From Planktomarina temperata RCA23 (GTDB lineage: Bacteria; Pseudomonadota; Alphaproteobacteria; Rhodobacterales; Rhodobacteraceae): a stretch of DNA of 64,000 bases. Every line of letters starts with the position of its first letter. Within the stretch, counting starts at the first letter, position 1. Location of the stretch: positions 1,984,001-2,048,000 of the forward strand of contig NZ_CP003984.1 of NCBI RefSeq assembly GCF_000738435.1, in the 5' to 3' direction. The notes beneath the pieces are model-generated. The model worked only from the letters and a program-made list of their open reading frames with translations, was not told the DNA's origin and did not search any database. Below, piece after piece: positions 46,432 through 55,486 of the stretch. Both the position numbers and the translations under genes were made by a program.

Positions 46432-47682
46432 TTATCCCAGTTTCATATTGTCGATGCCCACCACGCGGTCATAGACCCAGAAGAGGAACATCACGAACAC
46501 CAGCATCACCAGCCCCAGGGCCGCCGCAAGGTTCCAGTTCAGTGATTTTCGCATGTGGAAATCGATGATGTTTGACACCATCTGCCCATCTTGCCCGCCA
46601 ACCAGCGCCGGGGTGATGTAATAGCCAATGGCCAAAATGAAGACCAACAAAGCCCCTGCCCCAATGCCCGGCACGGATTGCGGGAAATAGACGCGCCAAA
46701 AGGCCGTCCAATCCGTTGCGCCCATCGACTTGGCCGCCCGCACATAGCTGGGTGGAATGGTTTTCATGACAGAAAACAACGGCAAGATCATGAAGGGCAG
46801 CAAAATATGGGTCATGGCAATCAATGTGCCGGTTTTGTTGTAGATCAAACTGAAGCGATCCTCATCCGTCGCCAGACCAAAGACCACAAAGAGGTCATTC
46901 ATCACCCCTTGAGCTTGAAGCATGGCGATCCAAGCGGTGGTGCGCACCAGCAGCGACGTCCAAAATGGCAAAAGCACTAAGATCAACAGCAAGTTCGAGG
47001 TGCGCAGCGGCAGGGAGGCCATCAGAAAGGCAATGGGATAGCCGAGGATCAAGCAAAATATCGTGACCAAAAAGGAAATTTCCATTGTCCGCGCAAAGAG
47101 CTGCACGTGAATGCGGCGTTCTTCACTTTGCTGTATGATGGACCCGTCGGCCAGCATTTTGCGGTCCAAAGCCGCCGCGATATAGGCGGGCGTAAAGATC
47201 CGGCTGGCGGTTTTCATCGCATGCCAGGTTTCAATATCGGCCCAATCTTTGTCTTTCTTGATCAAAGCCTCCATATAGGGCGGCTTCATTTTCTTGGCGT
47301 TGCGGGCGGTCTTGGTAAAAAGGCTCCGGGTGCCGCTCAGCTCGCGGTTGACCCGCGTGGCCACTTTCCCGATGGTTTTTTCTTTTTTTGCCACCACCAA
47401 ATCGGCCACCAAGGCGGCGGCCATCTGTTCGGTCGGCGCCGTGCTGCCATCCCAATCGGCCATGGCCTCGGAGGTCGCAGGCATCAGCGTCGCGAACCGC
47501 GCATCATAGACTGATTGGCGCAAGAAATCCAAAATAGGGTAGACAAAAACCACAATGATAAACGCCAAAAGCGGAAGAGCCAGACCAAAGGCCCGCGCTC
47601 GGCTTCGAAACATCGATTGCGCCAATTTCCGCTTTAGGGGGGTACCATCTACCGCAAGAAGCGGTTCAGAGGAGTCCGTCAT
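46432..47682 (-). CDS. ABC transporter permease, PotB-type with long first periplasmic loop
   Basis: Second inner-membrane subunit (416 aa). After a first membrane helix (LALPLLAFIIVVFVYPILDF) comes a hydrophilic insert of roughly 150 residues (about 60-200), rich in charged residues, where E. coli PotB has a short loop. The remaining helices are typical and include the EAA-type loop VRAAKSMGATDWTAFWRVYF. The long loop may contact the binding protein. It is separated from the binding-protein gene by 62 bp containing a stem-loop, and is followed by the other permease after 5 bp. Confidence 0.85.
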   Translation of the reverse strand: MTDSSEPLLAVDGTPLKRKLAQSMFRSRARAFGLALPLLAFIIVVFVYPILDFLRQSVYDARFATLMPATSEAMADWDGSTAPTEQMAAALVADLVVAKKEKTIGKVATRVNRELSGTRSLFTKTARNAKKMKPPYMEALIKKDKDWADIETWHAMKTASRIFTPAYIAAALDRKMLADGSIIQQSEERRIHVQLFARTMEISFLVTIFCLILGYPIAFLMASLPLRTSNLLLILVLLPFWTSLLVRTTAWIAMLQAQGVMNDLFVVFGLATDEDRFSLIYNKTGTLIAMTHILLPFMILPLFSVMKTIPPSYVRAAKSMGATDWTAFWRVYFPQSVPGIGAGALLVFILAIGYYITPALVGGQDGQMVSNIIDFHMRKSLNWNLAAALGLVMLVFVMFLFWVYDRVVGIDNMKLG

Positions 47683-47712
47683 AGGTTCAAGATCCCAAAA
47701 TAAAAAGAGAAT

Positions 47713-47732
47713 GGGGCGCCCAAGAGCGCCCC
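47713..47732 (-). terminator. Stem-loop between binding protein and permease genes
   Basis: On the minus strand GGGGCGC-TCTTGG-GCGCCCC forms a 7-bp GC stem with a 6-base loop, followed by ATTCTCTTTTTATTTTG. It sits just after the stop of the substrate-binding protein and before the permease pair. In ABC operons such hairpins act as partial terminators or 3'-end stabilisers, giving more binding protein than permease. The T run is imperfect, so read-through is likely. Confidence 0.65.
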
Positions 47733-47744
47733 ACCAAAATCAAA

Positions 47745-48836
47745 TTAGTTGATCAACCAAGCGTTGAAACGCTCGTTGAGCTCATCTGCATTGTCAGCCC
47801 AGAATTCAAAGTCATTCGGAATAGCTGTTGCAAAGTTCGCAGGCGCCGTTGGCATTTGCGGACCCATATCCAGATCTGGATTGCTATGGTATGTGCTCAC
47901 CAGCGGTGCCGATGATTTACGTGCAGGACCATAGGAGATGTAGGACGCTTGTGCTGCCAATTGCGCAGTCTCAGTGGAGAACTTCAAGAAGTCCATCGCA
48001 AGATCTGCATTTGGAGCACCTTTCACAATCGCCCACATGTCGAAGTCAAACACCTGCGCGTCCCAGACAATCTCAAACGGCTTGTTTTCGGAGGCAACAG
48101 CATTGAAAATACGGCCGTTATAGGCTGTGGTCATCGCAACTTCGCCATCTGCCAGCAATTGTGGTGGCTGTGCGCCCGCTTCCCACCAAACAACATCATT
48201 CTTGATGGTGTCGAGTTTTGCAAATGCACGGTCTACGCCTGCATCTGTGCCCAAAACTTCATAGACGTCTTCAGGAGCCACACCATCCGCAGCCAATGCC
48301 ATTTCAAGCGTTGCTTTTGGAGATTTGCGCAGGCCACGTTTGCCTGGGAATTTAGATGTGTCGAAGAAATCTGCGATTGTTTTCGGGCCGTTTGGCATGG
48401 CAGATTTGTCATAGGCGAAAATAGTGGACCAAACGATGTTTGCCACAGCACAATCGGTGAAAGAGCCATCGACAAAGTCTTCCTCAGCAGGCGTTCCGTC
48501 CGCGCCCGCTGGCAAAGAGGCCGGGTCAATTTCCATGAACAGGCCTTCATCACAGCCACGCACCGCATCGGACTTTTCAACATCGATGATGTCCCAGGTC
48601 ACATTGCCCGCTTCAACCTGTGCTTTCACCTCTGCAATACCGCCAGAATAGTCTTCTGATACAACGGTGTTACCGGTCGCCGCAGTCCAAGGCTTATGAT
48701 AGGCTTCGATTTGTGATTTGGTGTAAGCGCCACCCCAAGATACCGCTGTGATACTGCCTGTGTGGCTACCGGCAAACGCGCTGGTGGCGCCAAGCGCCAG
48801 AGCGGTTCCGGTCAAAAGTAGAGTTGTCTTTTTCAT
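47745..48836 (-). CDS. ABC transporter substrate-binding protein, PotD/PotF-like
   Basis: Periplasmic binding protein (363 aa). It opens with a signal peptide (KKTTLLLTGTALALGATSAF, cleaved after AFA). The mature start is ITAVSWGGAYTKSQIEAYHK, typical of the polyamine/opine SBP class. TWDIIDVEKSDAVRGCDEGL, VWSTIFAYDKSAMPNGPKTI and ALLADGEVA-type ligand-site segments follow. GGGAG lies 9 bases before ATG 48836 and only 3 before an in-frame ATG at 48842, so 48836 is preferred. Codons are strongly biased, consistent with high expression. The PotD class binds cations such as putrescine or quaternary amines; this ligand is not determined. Confidence 0.87.
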   Translation of the reverse strand: MKKTTLLLTGTALALGATSAFAGSHTGSITAVSWGGAYTKSQIEAYHKPWTAATGNTVVSEDYSGGIAEVKAQVEAGNVTWDIIDVEKSDAVRGCDEGLFMEIDPASLPAGADGTPAEEDFVDGSFTDCAVANIVWSTIFAYDKSAMPNGPKTIADFFDTSKFPGKRGLRKSPKATLEMALAADGVAPEDVYEVLGTDAGVDRAFAKLDTIKNDVVWWEAGAQPPQLLADGEVAMTTAYNGRIFNAVASENKPFEIVWDAQVFDFDMWAIVKGAPNADLAMDFLKFSTETAQLAAQASYISYGPARKSSAPLVSTYHSNPDLDMGPQMPTAPANFATAIPNDFEFWADNADELNERFNAWLIN

Positions 48837-48912
48837 AATCATAGTCTCCCAGTTAAAACTTAGTTATTGGCCCCGATCTACGCCGGGGGTCGTTGTCCGA
48901 CTTGGAGGCTGC

Positions 48913-50010
48913 TTAAGCGTCCAAAGCGCGGCAATCTTCGGGCATCCAGCCAATCTCAATTTGCGTGCCTGGTTTCAGACGCACTTGATCTGGCGCGTTG
49001 CGCGTTTTGATAATGAACTCATCATTGCCCGCCACGCGCAACCGCGTGCGGAAAATATCGCCCATATAGATGAACTCAAGAACCTCTGCTTGAAGCGTGT
49101 GCACACCTTTTTGCAAACGATCCTTGTTATATTCGACTCGCTCCGGGCGAATGGACACACGCGTGCGCTCACCCGGCTTGGTTACATTAACCGGTTTACA
49201 ATCGATCAAATCGCCACTGTCGAGCTCAACCAAAGCCACACCGTTTTTGATCTCTTTGACCACACCTTCAAGGGTGTTATTCTCGCCGATAAACTGCGCC
49301 ACAAAGCTATTTTCGGGGCTTTCATAAAGCTCGTCGGGCGGGGCGATTTGCTGGATGACCCCATCGTTGAACACTGCAACCCGATCCGACATTGTCAGGG
49401 CTTCAGTTTGGTCGTGGGTCACATAGACCACTGTGATCCCAAGTTTATGGGCCAAATCTGTGATCTCAAACTGCATCTTTTCCCGCAGTTGTTTGTCGAG
49501 GGCTCCCAAAGGCTCATCCATCAACACCAGTTCCGGCTCAAAGACCAAAGCCCGCGCCAATGCGATGCGCTGCTGCTGCCCACCTGACAGCTGGGCCGGA
49601 CGGCGCGTTATAAAATCTCCCATCTCAACCATATCCAGCGCGCGCTTCGCCTTAGCCTCACGCTCAGATTTTCCGAACTTGCGCACCTCCAAGGGGAACG
49701 ACAGGTTCTCCCCGACAGTCATATGCGGGAACAAGGCATAGTTTTGGAACACCATACCAATGCCACGTTTGTGAGGTGGGATATTGTTGATGGGCTTTCC
49801 ATCAAGCAAAATTTCTCCGTGCGTGGCGGTCTCAAATCCGGCCAACATCATCAGGCAGGTGGTTTTGCCGGAACCCGATGGGCCCAACATGGTTAAGAAC
49901 TCACCCCGTGGAATAGCTAAATTCAGGTCTTTGACCACTAAAACTTCGCCGTCGTAACTCTTTTGCACGCGTTGAAATTCAACAAATGCTTTCGTCTGTG
50001 CCTCAGCCAA
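48913..50010 (-). CDS. ABC transporter ATPase, PotA-like
   Basis: ATP-binding subunit (365 aa) of the importer. It shows Walker A ([20 protein letters not shown]), the Q-loop ([18 protein letters not shown]), the ABC signature ([15 protein letters not shown]) and Walker B ([19 protein letters not shown]), plus the switch His in [13 protein letters not shown]-terminal TOBE regulatory domain follows (about residues 290-360). It is the first gene of the long minus-strand operon (ATPase, binding protein, permeases, aldehyde dehydrogenase, monooxygenase, DUF1185, hydrolase). The promoter must lie in 50011-50376, shared with the divergent flavin reductase. Confidence 0.93.
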   Translation of the reverse strand: MAEAQTKAFVEFQRVQKSYDGEVLVVKDLNLAIPRGEFLTMLGPSGSGKTTCLMMLAGFETATHGEILLDGKPINNIPPHKRGIGMVFQNYALFPHMTVGENLSFPLEVRKFGKSEREAKAKRALDMVEMGDFITRRPAQLSGGQQQRIALARALVFEPELVLMDEPLGALDKQLREKMQFEITDLAHKLGITVVYVTHDQTEALTMSDRVAVFNDGVIQQIAPPDELYESPENSFVAQFIGENNTLEGVVKEIKNGVALVELDSGDLIDCKPVNVTKPGERTRVSIRPERVEYNKDRLQKGVHTLQAEVLEFIYMGDIFRTRLRVAGNDEFIIKTRNAPDQVRLKPGTQIEIGWMPEDCRALDA

Positions 50011-50376
50011 ACCTTGATCCCCGTGTTTTCCAATCTCGGTGGATTGGTATTATTGTGTCGGTGATTAACAAACAAACATTAGCGTGACGCAACCGGAAAC
50101 TTGAAAATATCGGCAATTTGACCCAATTTTTTTCGCGGCACCCGCTTCGGGCTGCATTACCTTGCAAAAAAACCTCGGAATGATCCGTTTTTTTTGAAGA
50201 AACTTGTCAAGGCAACTTTACGGGTCAGGTGCAAACAGAATCAGCCACCGCAAAAGTCGCCCCTGTCACTGGCACCATTCAGATTACGAAAGAAAAGACA
50301 GATCACGCCATTGAATTGTGCCGCAAAGAAGATATGTCTGGTTCGAGAAATTTTCGTGACAGGGACAGGAAAAACC
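50011..50376. promoter_or_regulatory. Divergent control region of transporter operon and flavin reductase
   Basis: This 366-bp stretch has no gene (an open frame upstream of the reductase, 50194-50376, has no family resemblance and is rejected). It is visibly AT-rich, with T tracts at 50128-50134 and 50189-50196. It separates the ABC-ATPase start from the flavin reductase start, so promoters for both transcripts and any operator of a substrate-responsive regulator should lie here. No regulator gene is adjacent, and I could not pin a specific operator. Confidence 0.55.
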
Positions 50377-50865
50377 ATGGTTGACCGCAGCTTATTCATT
50401 GAGGCGATGCGCCATGTGGCGCAATCTGTCACGGTCGTCACCACTCAGGGCGCTGACGGATGCACGGGCGCAACCGTCAGCGCTTTTTCCTCTCTCTCGG
50501 CCGACCCGCCCTCCGTTTTGGTCTGTTTGAGATCCGACAGCCGGATCGGTCTGGCGGTGGGGCGCAATCGGGTATTTTGCGTTAATGTTCTGCCTGAAGG
50601 GGCAAGCGCGCTGGCTGGCCGCTTTGCGGGTCGATTTGACGCCGAAGAGCCCGATCGTTTTGGCGCCATCGACTGCCGCCACTCCCGCAGCGGGCCCGTG
50701 CTCAGCGGCGCCACAGCCTTCGAATGTACCGTGGATCAAATCATCACCCATGGCAGCCATGACATCTGTATTGGAAATGTGACAGCCATCACCAATGCCG
50801 CCACCCCCCCCTTGGCCTATATGGACGGCAGCTTTCACATTGTGCGCCCCGAAGGGGCCTCTTAG
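50377..50865 (+). CDS. Flavin reductase (HpaC/TgnB-like), partner of LLM monooxygenase
   Basis: Flavin:NAD(P)H reductase (162 aa) of the flavin-reductase-like FMN-binding barrel family. It has FIEAMRHVAQSVTVVTTQGA, GATVSAFSSLSADPPSVLVC (flavin site) and IGLAVGRNRVFCVNVLPEGA, and near the end the His of ITHGSHDICIGNVTAITNAA. The length fits stand-alone reductase components. ATG 50377 follows GGGACAGGA. It is transcribed divergently from the transporter operon. The only oxygenase in the vicinity needing external reduced flavin is the LLM protein at 42561, so the two are taken as one two-component monooxygenase (inference). Confidence 0.88.
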   Translation: MVDRSLFIEAMRHVAQSVTVVTTQGADGCTGATVSAFSSLSADPPSVLVCLRSDSRIGLAVGRNRVFCVNVLPEGASALAGRFAGRFDAEEPDRFGAIDCRHSRSGPVLSGATAFECTVDQIITHGSHDICIGNVTAITNAATPPLAYMDGSFHIVRPEGAS

Positions 50866-50989
50866 CCCCCAGCGCGGGACGCGCGCATGTTCCGCCGCAT
50901 TGACGGAGGCCGCTCAACAGCCTACAACTCGACTAAGGCGGATATTTGGCCTTAAGATGATTATTGCCGATCCAGATTAGACAGTTACT

Positions 50990-51700
50990 ATGAAGCCAAA
51001 ACACTTTCGATATCTGTGGAAATTCTACAAAGATAAGAAACAGTGGTTGGATCAAGGCGGAAAAATAACGCGCGTGTTTCGAGTCCTGTCAGATTACTCC
51101 GACAGTGCCGGAACCGTTAAAGGCCATTATTTCCATCAAGATTTACTGATTGCAAGACTGATCCACGACCACAATCCCAAACGCCATATAGATATTGCCT
51201 CTCGCATTGATGGATTTGTCGCGCATGTGGCTTCATTTCGCGAGATCGAAGTGGTTGACGTGCGCCCCTTGCCGAAATCTGAACATGAAAACATCAAATT
51301 CCGCCAGGCCGATTTGATGAACCCACAGGATTTGGGTCAAACAGATTCTCTATCTTGTCTGCATGCAATTGAGCATTTTGGCCTGGGGCGCTACACGGAT
51401 TCAATCGACGTAAATGGTCATATCAAGGGCATAAAGAACCTTGTGGGGATGGTGTCTGACGGCTGCCGATTGTACCTTAGCTTCCCAATTGGACAGGCAG
51501 ACGAGGTCCATTTTAACGCCCATAGGGTGTTTCATGTCAGCTCCATCTTCGATCACCCATCTATTCAGAAGCACATGACGTTACAACGATTTGATTATGT
51601 CGATGATAGAGGTGATTTGCACCTGGACACCTCGGTGACAGAGGTCGATAGAAACATAAAATACGGCTGCGGAATTTATACATTTGAAAAGTCAAATTGA
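50990..51700 (+). CDS. DUF268 family protein
   Basis: A 236-aa protein of DUF268, related to methyltransferase-like folds in surface-polysaccharide loci, with no proven activity. It has GHYFHQDLLIARLIHDHNPK, HIDIASRIDGFVAHVASFRE (resembling a SAM-site glycine/acidic region), DSLSCLHAIEHFGLGRYTDS and GCRLYLSFPIGQADEVHFNA. The DNA is visibly AT-richer than its neighbours (for example 51660-51760), which suggests horizontal acquisition. It stands alone between the flavin reductase and yebC. No sugar-transfer genes adjoin it here. Confidence 0.82.
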   Translation: MKPKHFRYLWKFYKDKKQWLDQGGKITRVFRVLSDYSDSAGTVKGHYFHQDLLIARLIHDHNPKRHIDIASRIDGFVAHVASFREIEVVDVRPLPKSEHENIKFRQADLMNPQDLGQTDSLSCLHAIEHFGLGRYTDSIDVNGHIKGIKNLVGMVSDGCRLYLSFPIGQADEVHFNAHRVFHVSSIFDHPSIQKHMTLQRFDYVDDRGDLHLDTSVTEVDRNIKYGCGIYTFEKSN

Positions 51701-51817
51701 AGCATATTCTACCAAGTTGACGCCAGATTTTCGGATATGAGTAATTATATTAAATAACTTACACCGTTGTATTGCATCTAACCTCACAAGCCATGCGCCA
51801 GGTGTTCCAAGTAAAAA

Positions 51818-51833
51818 GGGGCCGCAAGGCCCC
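51818..51833 (-). terminator. Rho-independent terminator of yebC
   Basis: On the minus strand GGGGCC-TTGC-GGCCCC is followed by TTTTTAC, a short GC-rich hairpin with a U run, 26 bases beyond the yebC stop codon. The orientation of the U run fits yebC rather than the convergent DUF268 gene. Confidence 0.85.
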
Positions 51834-51858
51834 CGTTTAGTGCCTTATGTCGAACCGG

Positions 51859-52599
51859 TTACAAAGCGGCCATGACCTCGTCGCTGACCTCAAAATTGGC
51901 TGTGACACGCTGGACGTCATCGTCGTCTTCCAAGGTATCAATCAGCTTCATCAGCTTTTCCATACCCTCCAGATCCAACTCGGTGGTCGTTTGCGGCTTC
52001 CAGATCAGCTTGGCGCTCTCAGATTCGCCCAATTGCGCCTCCAAAGCGTTAGAGACCTCATTGAGGTCTGTATCAGCACAGAAAATCGCATGGCCGTCTT
52101 CGGTGGACTCCACATCTTCCGCCCCAGCTTCCAGCGCGGCCATCATCACTGTGTCCTCGTCGCCCACCTCCAACGGATAAAGCACCTGACCTTTGCGATC
52201 GAACATAAAAGACACCGAGCCTGTTTCGCCCAAATTTCCACCGCATTTGGTAAATGTGCTGCGGACGGTTGAGGCTGTGCGATTGCGGTTATCGGTCATT
52301 GCTTCCACGATCACCGCGACCCCGCCAGGCCCATAGCCCTCGTAGCGGATTTCATCATAGCTCTCGGCATCGCCGCCCTGGGATTTTTTAATCGCCCGAT
52401 CAATCACATCTTTCGGAACAGATTGCGATTTCGCCTCTTTCACCGCCAAACGCAGCCGCGGGTTTTTATCGGGATCCGGATCGCCCATTTTGGCTGCAAC
52501 GGTGATCTCCTTGGCCAATTTAGAAAATAATTTTGACCGCGCCGCATCCTGCCGCCCTTTGCGGTGCTGGATATTTGCCCATTTGGAATGGCCTGCCAT
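51859..52599 (-). CDS. yebC: YebC/PmpR family translation/regulatory protein
   Basis: Cytoplasmic protein (246 aa) of the YebC/PmpR family. It was long annotated as a transcriptional regulator and more recently linked to relief of ribosome stalling at proline-rich motifs. It begins [20 protein letters not shown], the family hallmark, with [40 protein letters not shown] and [20 protein letters not shown] following. Length matches E. coli YebC (246 aa). It is followed by a strong terminator. RuvX is elsewhere in the window and ruvABC is not nearby. Confidence 0.96.
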   Translation of the reverse strand: MAGHSKWANIQHRKGRQDAARSKLFSKLAKEITVAAKMGDPDPDKNPRLRLAVKEAKSQSVPKDVIDRAIKKSQGGDAESYDEIRYEGYGPGGVAVIVEAMTDNRNRTASTVRSTFTKCGGNLGETGSVSFMFDRKGQVLYPLEVGDEDTVMMAALEAGAEDVESTEDGHAIFCADTDLNEVSNALEAQLGESESAKLIWKPQTTTELDLEGMEKLMKLIDTLEDDDDVQRVTANFEVSDEVMAAL

Positions 52600-52809
52600 G
52601 ACAGCCCCCTAAGTTTAAAGATTTCGACCGTTTTTAGGCGGGGCGGCGGGGCAATTCAACCCATCTTTAGGTGCAATTCATACCAATCTCGTGAAAGCGC
52701 CCAGCGCGGCGGGATATTGGTGTTTTGCCGATATCTGAAAATGCGATCACCGCGCCCCACCAAAATTTCCCGCGTCTCTCGTCCCACGCCTTGGCTTTTC
52801 TGACCGCCG

Positions 52810-54600
52810 TCATCCTGCTGGATAGAGCGGCCAAAACCATGGGATGCACAGGGAGGCCAGCACGCCAATTGACAGGTTAAGCGGAATACCCACCTTCAAA
52901 AAATCCGTGAACTTATAGCCACCCGGCCCATAGACCAGCATATTGGTTTGATAGCCAATCGGCGTGGCAAAACTGGCGCTCGCCGCCACCATTACCGCGA
53001 CCACTAATGGACGAGGATCCATGCCAAGCTGGGCTGCAATGCTGATTGCCAAAGGCGTGATCACCACAGCCACCGCATTGTTCGAAACCATTTCCGTCAG
53101 CACCGAGGTTAAAAGGTAGATTGCCCAGACGATCAAAAACCCCGGTAAAATCGCCAAGTAAGGCGCCAAACCACCGGCAATAAGCACGACTGCGCCCGAA
53201 TGCTCCAGCGCGGCGCCAATGGCCAGCATGGCAAAAATCAACACCAAAAGCCGCCCATCAACGAATCCGAATGCCTCCTCTGCGTCAATGCAGCGGGTGA
53301 CCAACACCACAGCCACAGCGACAATCGCCAGCAGAAAGATCGGTGCCACTTGAAAGGCCGCCAACCCCACAAGCCCCAACAATGCCAACAGCGCGATGGG
53401 GCTATGCGACCTGCGAAAGGCCCTCTCGGACGGTGCATTCACCTCCAGCACATCCATATCCGCGGCCAATCGTGCGATATCCTCAGCCGCCCCTTCCAAC
53501 AAAAGTGTGTCGCCAATTCTGACCACCACATCATCCAGCGTGCCTTTGATGTTCTGATCACGGCGGTGCAGCGCCAATGTGTACACCCCGTAGCGCCGCC
53601 GCAGGCGCAGATCTCCCAAACTCCGGCCAATCATACGGCAGCCCGGTGAGACCAAAACTTCCACAGTAGAGGTCTGAACCGCGGAAATTTGATCCACCCG
53701 CCGCAGGCTCTTGTTGCTTTGGAGCGACAAAAGCTCGGTCATTTCGGTGCGCAGCACCACGCGGTCCCCCAATTGCAACTGCACATCTTGCAAACTGCGC
53801 CGCAAAGAGCGGTCACCGCGCAGCACGTCAACCAGCCGCACGCCCGGGCGTTTGAACAATTGCACGCCCGCCACCGCCCGGCCAATCAAATTCGACTCCG
53901 GCGGGATCACCGCTTCGGTAAAAAATTTCATCTTTGGGCGATCAGATAAGAGATTGGCCAAACTGGCACGGGTCGGCAGCAATCTCGGGGCGATAAACCG
54001 CAGATAGAACATGCCCCAGAGCACCAAAATAGCGCCCAAGGGTGTGACTTCGAAGATCGAAAACCCCGCCAGCCCATTGGCCCGCGCAACCCCATCGACC
54101 AAAAGATTGGTCGAGGTGCCAATCAGGGTTAAAGTCCCGCCCAAAATCGCCGCATAGGACAGGGGGATCAAGAGCTTGCTGGCCGATGTGTCCAGGGTTT
54201 TGGCCAATTGCACAAACACAGGGATCATCACCACCACCACAGGCGTATTGCTCACCACCGCAGAGGCCAGAACCACAAATCCAAACAAAAATCCCAACCC
54301 CAAGGCCGGGCTCCTTTGGGTCAGGCGATGGGCCAGTTTGGTAAATCCGATAAGACTGCCTGTGCGCACCAATGCGCCCATGACTAAAAACATGGCCGCG
54401 ATGGTCCAAGGGGCAGGATTGGACAAAACCGCAAGCGCCACATCATAGGGCAGCACCCCGCTGATCAACAAAACAGCCACCCCAAAAATCGCGACGACCT
54501 CCGTTGGGAAGCTTTCGCGCAGAAATAACAAAAACATCACGGCGACCACCCCAAGCGCAAAAAGCGCTTGGCTGTGATCATTCAAAGTGAGGTTTTCCAT
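52810..54600 (-). CDS. SLC13/ArsB-type anion permease with central RCK_C domains
   Basis: Membrane transporter (596 aa) of the SLC13/DASS superfamily with two membrane halves separated by a cytoplasmic region. The first half has VVSNTPVVVVMIPVFVQLAK and LGGTLTLIGTSTNLLVDGVA (substrate/Na motif). The middle (about 210-400) contains two TrkA-C-like domains (IPPESNLIGRAVAGVQLFK; SPGCRMIGRSLGDLRLRRR). The second half has MVSNNAVAVVITPLAISIAA and ATPIGYQTNMLVYGPGGYKF. Proteins of this architecture carry sulfate, dicarboxylates or similar anions. It overlaps the EamA gene upstream by 23 bases. The specific anion is not predictable. Confidence 0.88.
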   Translation of the reverse strand: MENLTLNDHSQALFALGVVAVMFLLFLRESFPTEVVAIFGVAVLLISGVLPYDVALAVLSNPAPWTIAAMFLVMGALVRTGSLIGFTKLAHRLTQRSPALGLGFLFGFVVLASAVVSNTPVVVVMIPVFVQLAKTLDTSASKLLIPLSYAAILGGTLTLIGTSTNLLVDGVARANGLAGFSIFEVTPLGAILVLWGMFYLRFIAPRLLPTRASLANLLSDRPKMKFFTEAVIPPESNLIGRAVAGVQLFKRPGVRLVDVLRGDRSLRRSLQDVQLQLGDRVVLRTEMTELLSLQSNKSLRRVDQISAVQTSTVEVLVSPGCRMIGRSLGDLRLRRRYGVYTLALHRRDQNIKGTLDDVVVRIGDTLLLEGAAEDIARLAADMDVLEVNAPSERAFRRSHSPIALLALLGLVGLAAFQVAPIFLLAIVAVAVVLVTRCIDAEEAFGFVDGRLLVLIFAMLAIGAALEHSGAVVLIAGGLAPYLAILPGFLIVWAIYLLTSVLTEMVSNNAVAVVITPLAISIAAQLGMDPRPLVVAVMVAASASFATPIGYQTNMLVYGPGGYKFTDFLKVGIPLNLSIGVLASLCIPWFWPLYPAG

Positions 54601-55486
54601 TTTGAGTGTCCCTTAAATTCGGGCTGACCAAATAAATGCCCATGAACATCAAAGCCAAAGCCAGCCATATAGGTCCGGCGTAGCGTTCGCCTAAAATCAA
54701 CATGGCCCAGCCCAGCCCCGCGGCGGTCACAACATAGCTCACCTGCACCGAAAAAACTGGACCGAACTGGCGCACAATCATCACATATAAAGTATAAACT
54801 ATGGAGTGGATCAAGGCCGAGGTGACCACAGCCACATCCGCAATGCCCCAGACATGCAGCGGGTTGATCCATTGTCCGCTGTAGACGGCCAGCGGCCCGG
54901 TGATCCCCACCCCGATGATCGAAGCGCCCAAGAGCAGCTGCAATGGCCCCGCACCCCCCGTGCCAAAACGTGCCACGAAATTGCCCTCAAACGCATACAT
55001 AAGGCTCGGCACCAACCCCAGAGGAATAAAAGCCAGCATGGCTGCATTTGGCAGGGCCTCAGGCACGCCAACAATCAACAAAACCGCAAATAGCCCCAAA
55101 GACAGACCGGCCATGCGTTTGAAACTGAACCGATCGAGGCCCAGCATCAAAGCAATTGGAAATGCGATCATGGGAATGAGGGATAAAAGCAAGGACATGA
55201 TCCCCGCCGGCAGAACCGTATAGGCTTTGTAGGAGGCTGCATTTGGGATAACCGTCCCGATCAAGGCAATCGCCAGATAGAATGGAAGCACCCGCCGATT
55301 GATCGGCAAAGGTCGACGGCGGATCATATTGACCAGTCCCAAAACCACAGCGCTTATGGACATCTGCCAAAAAATCAGCCCCAGCGGTTGATAGCCGCTG
55401 GACACAGCGATTTTCGCCAATGGCTGAGTTGCCCCCCAGCTGATGCCGATAAACAAAAGCCAACCATAGGGGATAAGACGCCTCAT
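54578..55486 (-). CDS. DMT/EamA-family exporter
   Basis: Membrane protein (302 aa) with ten likely helices in two EamA repeats. The first starts GWLLFIGISWGATQPLAKIA; the second is around LQLLLGASIIGVGITGPLAV. Such proteins usually export amino acids, metabolites or nucleotide sugars. The C-terminal tail (SPNLRDTQNGKPHFE) is short and polar. It overlaps the SLC13 gene downstream by 23 bases and the phosphoesterase gene upstream by four, so the three form one operon. No substrate is apparent. Confidence 0.85.
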   Translation of the reverse strand: MRRLIPYGWLLFIGISWGATQPLAKIAVSSGYQPLGLIFWQMSISAVVLGLVNMIRRRPLPINRRVLPFYLAIALIGTVIPNAASYKAYTVLPAGIMSLLLSLIPMIAFPIALMLGLDRFSFKRMAGLSLGLFAVLLIVGVPEALPNAAMLAFIPLGLVPSLMYAFEGNFVARFGTGGAGPLQLLLGASIIGVGITGPLAVYSGQWINPLHVWGIADVAVVTSALIHSIVYTLYVMIVRQFGPVFSVQVSYVVTAAGLGWAMLILGERYAGPIWLALALMFMGIYLVSPNLRDTQNGKPHFE

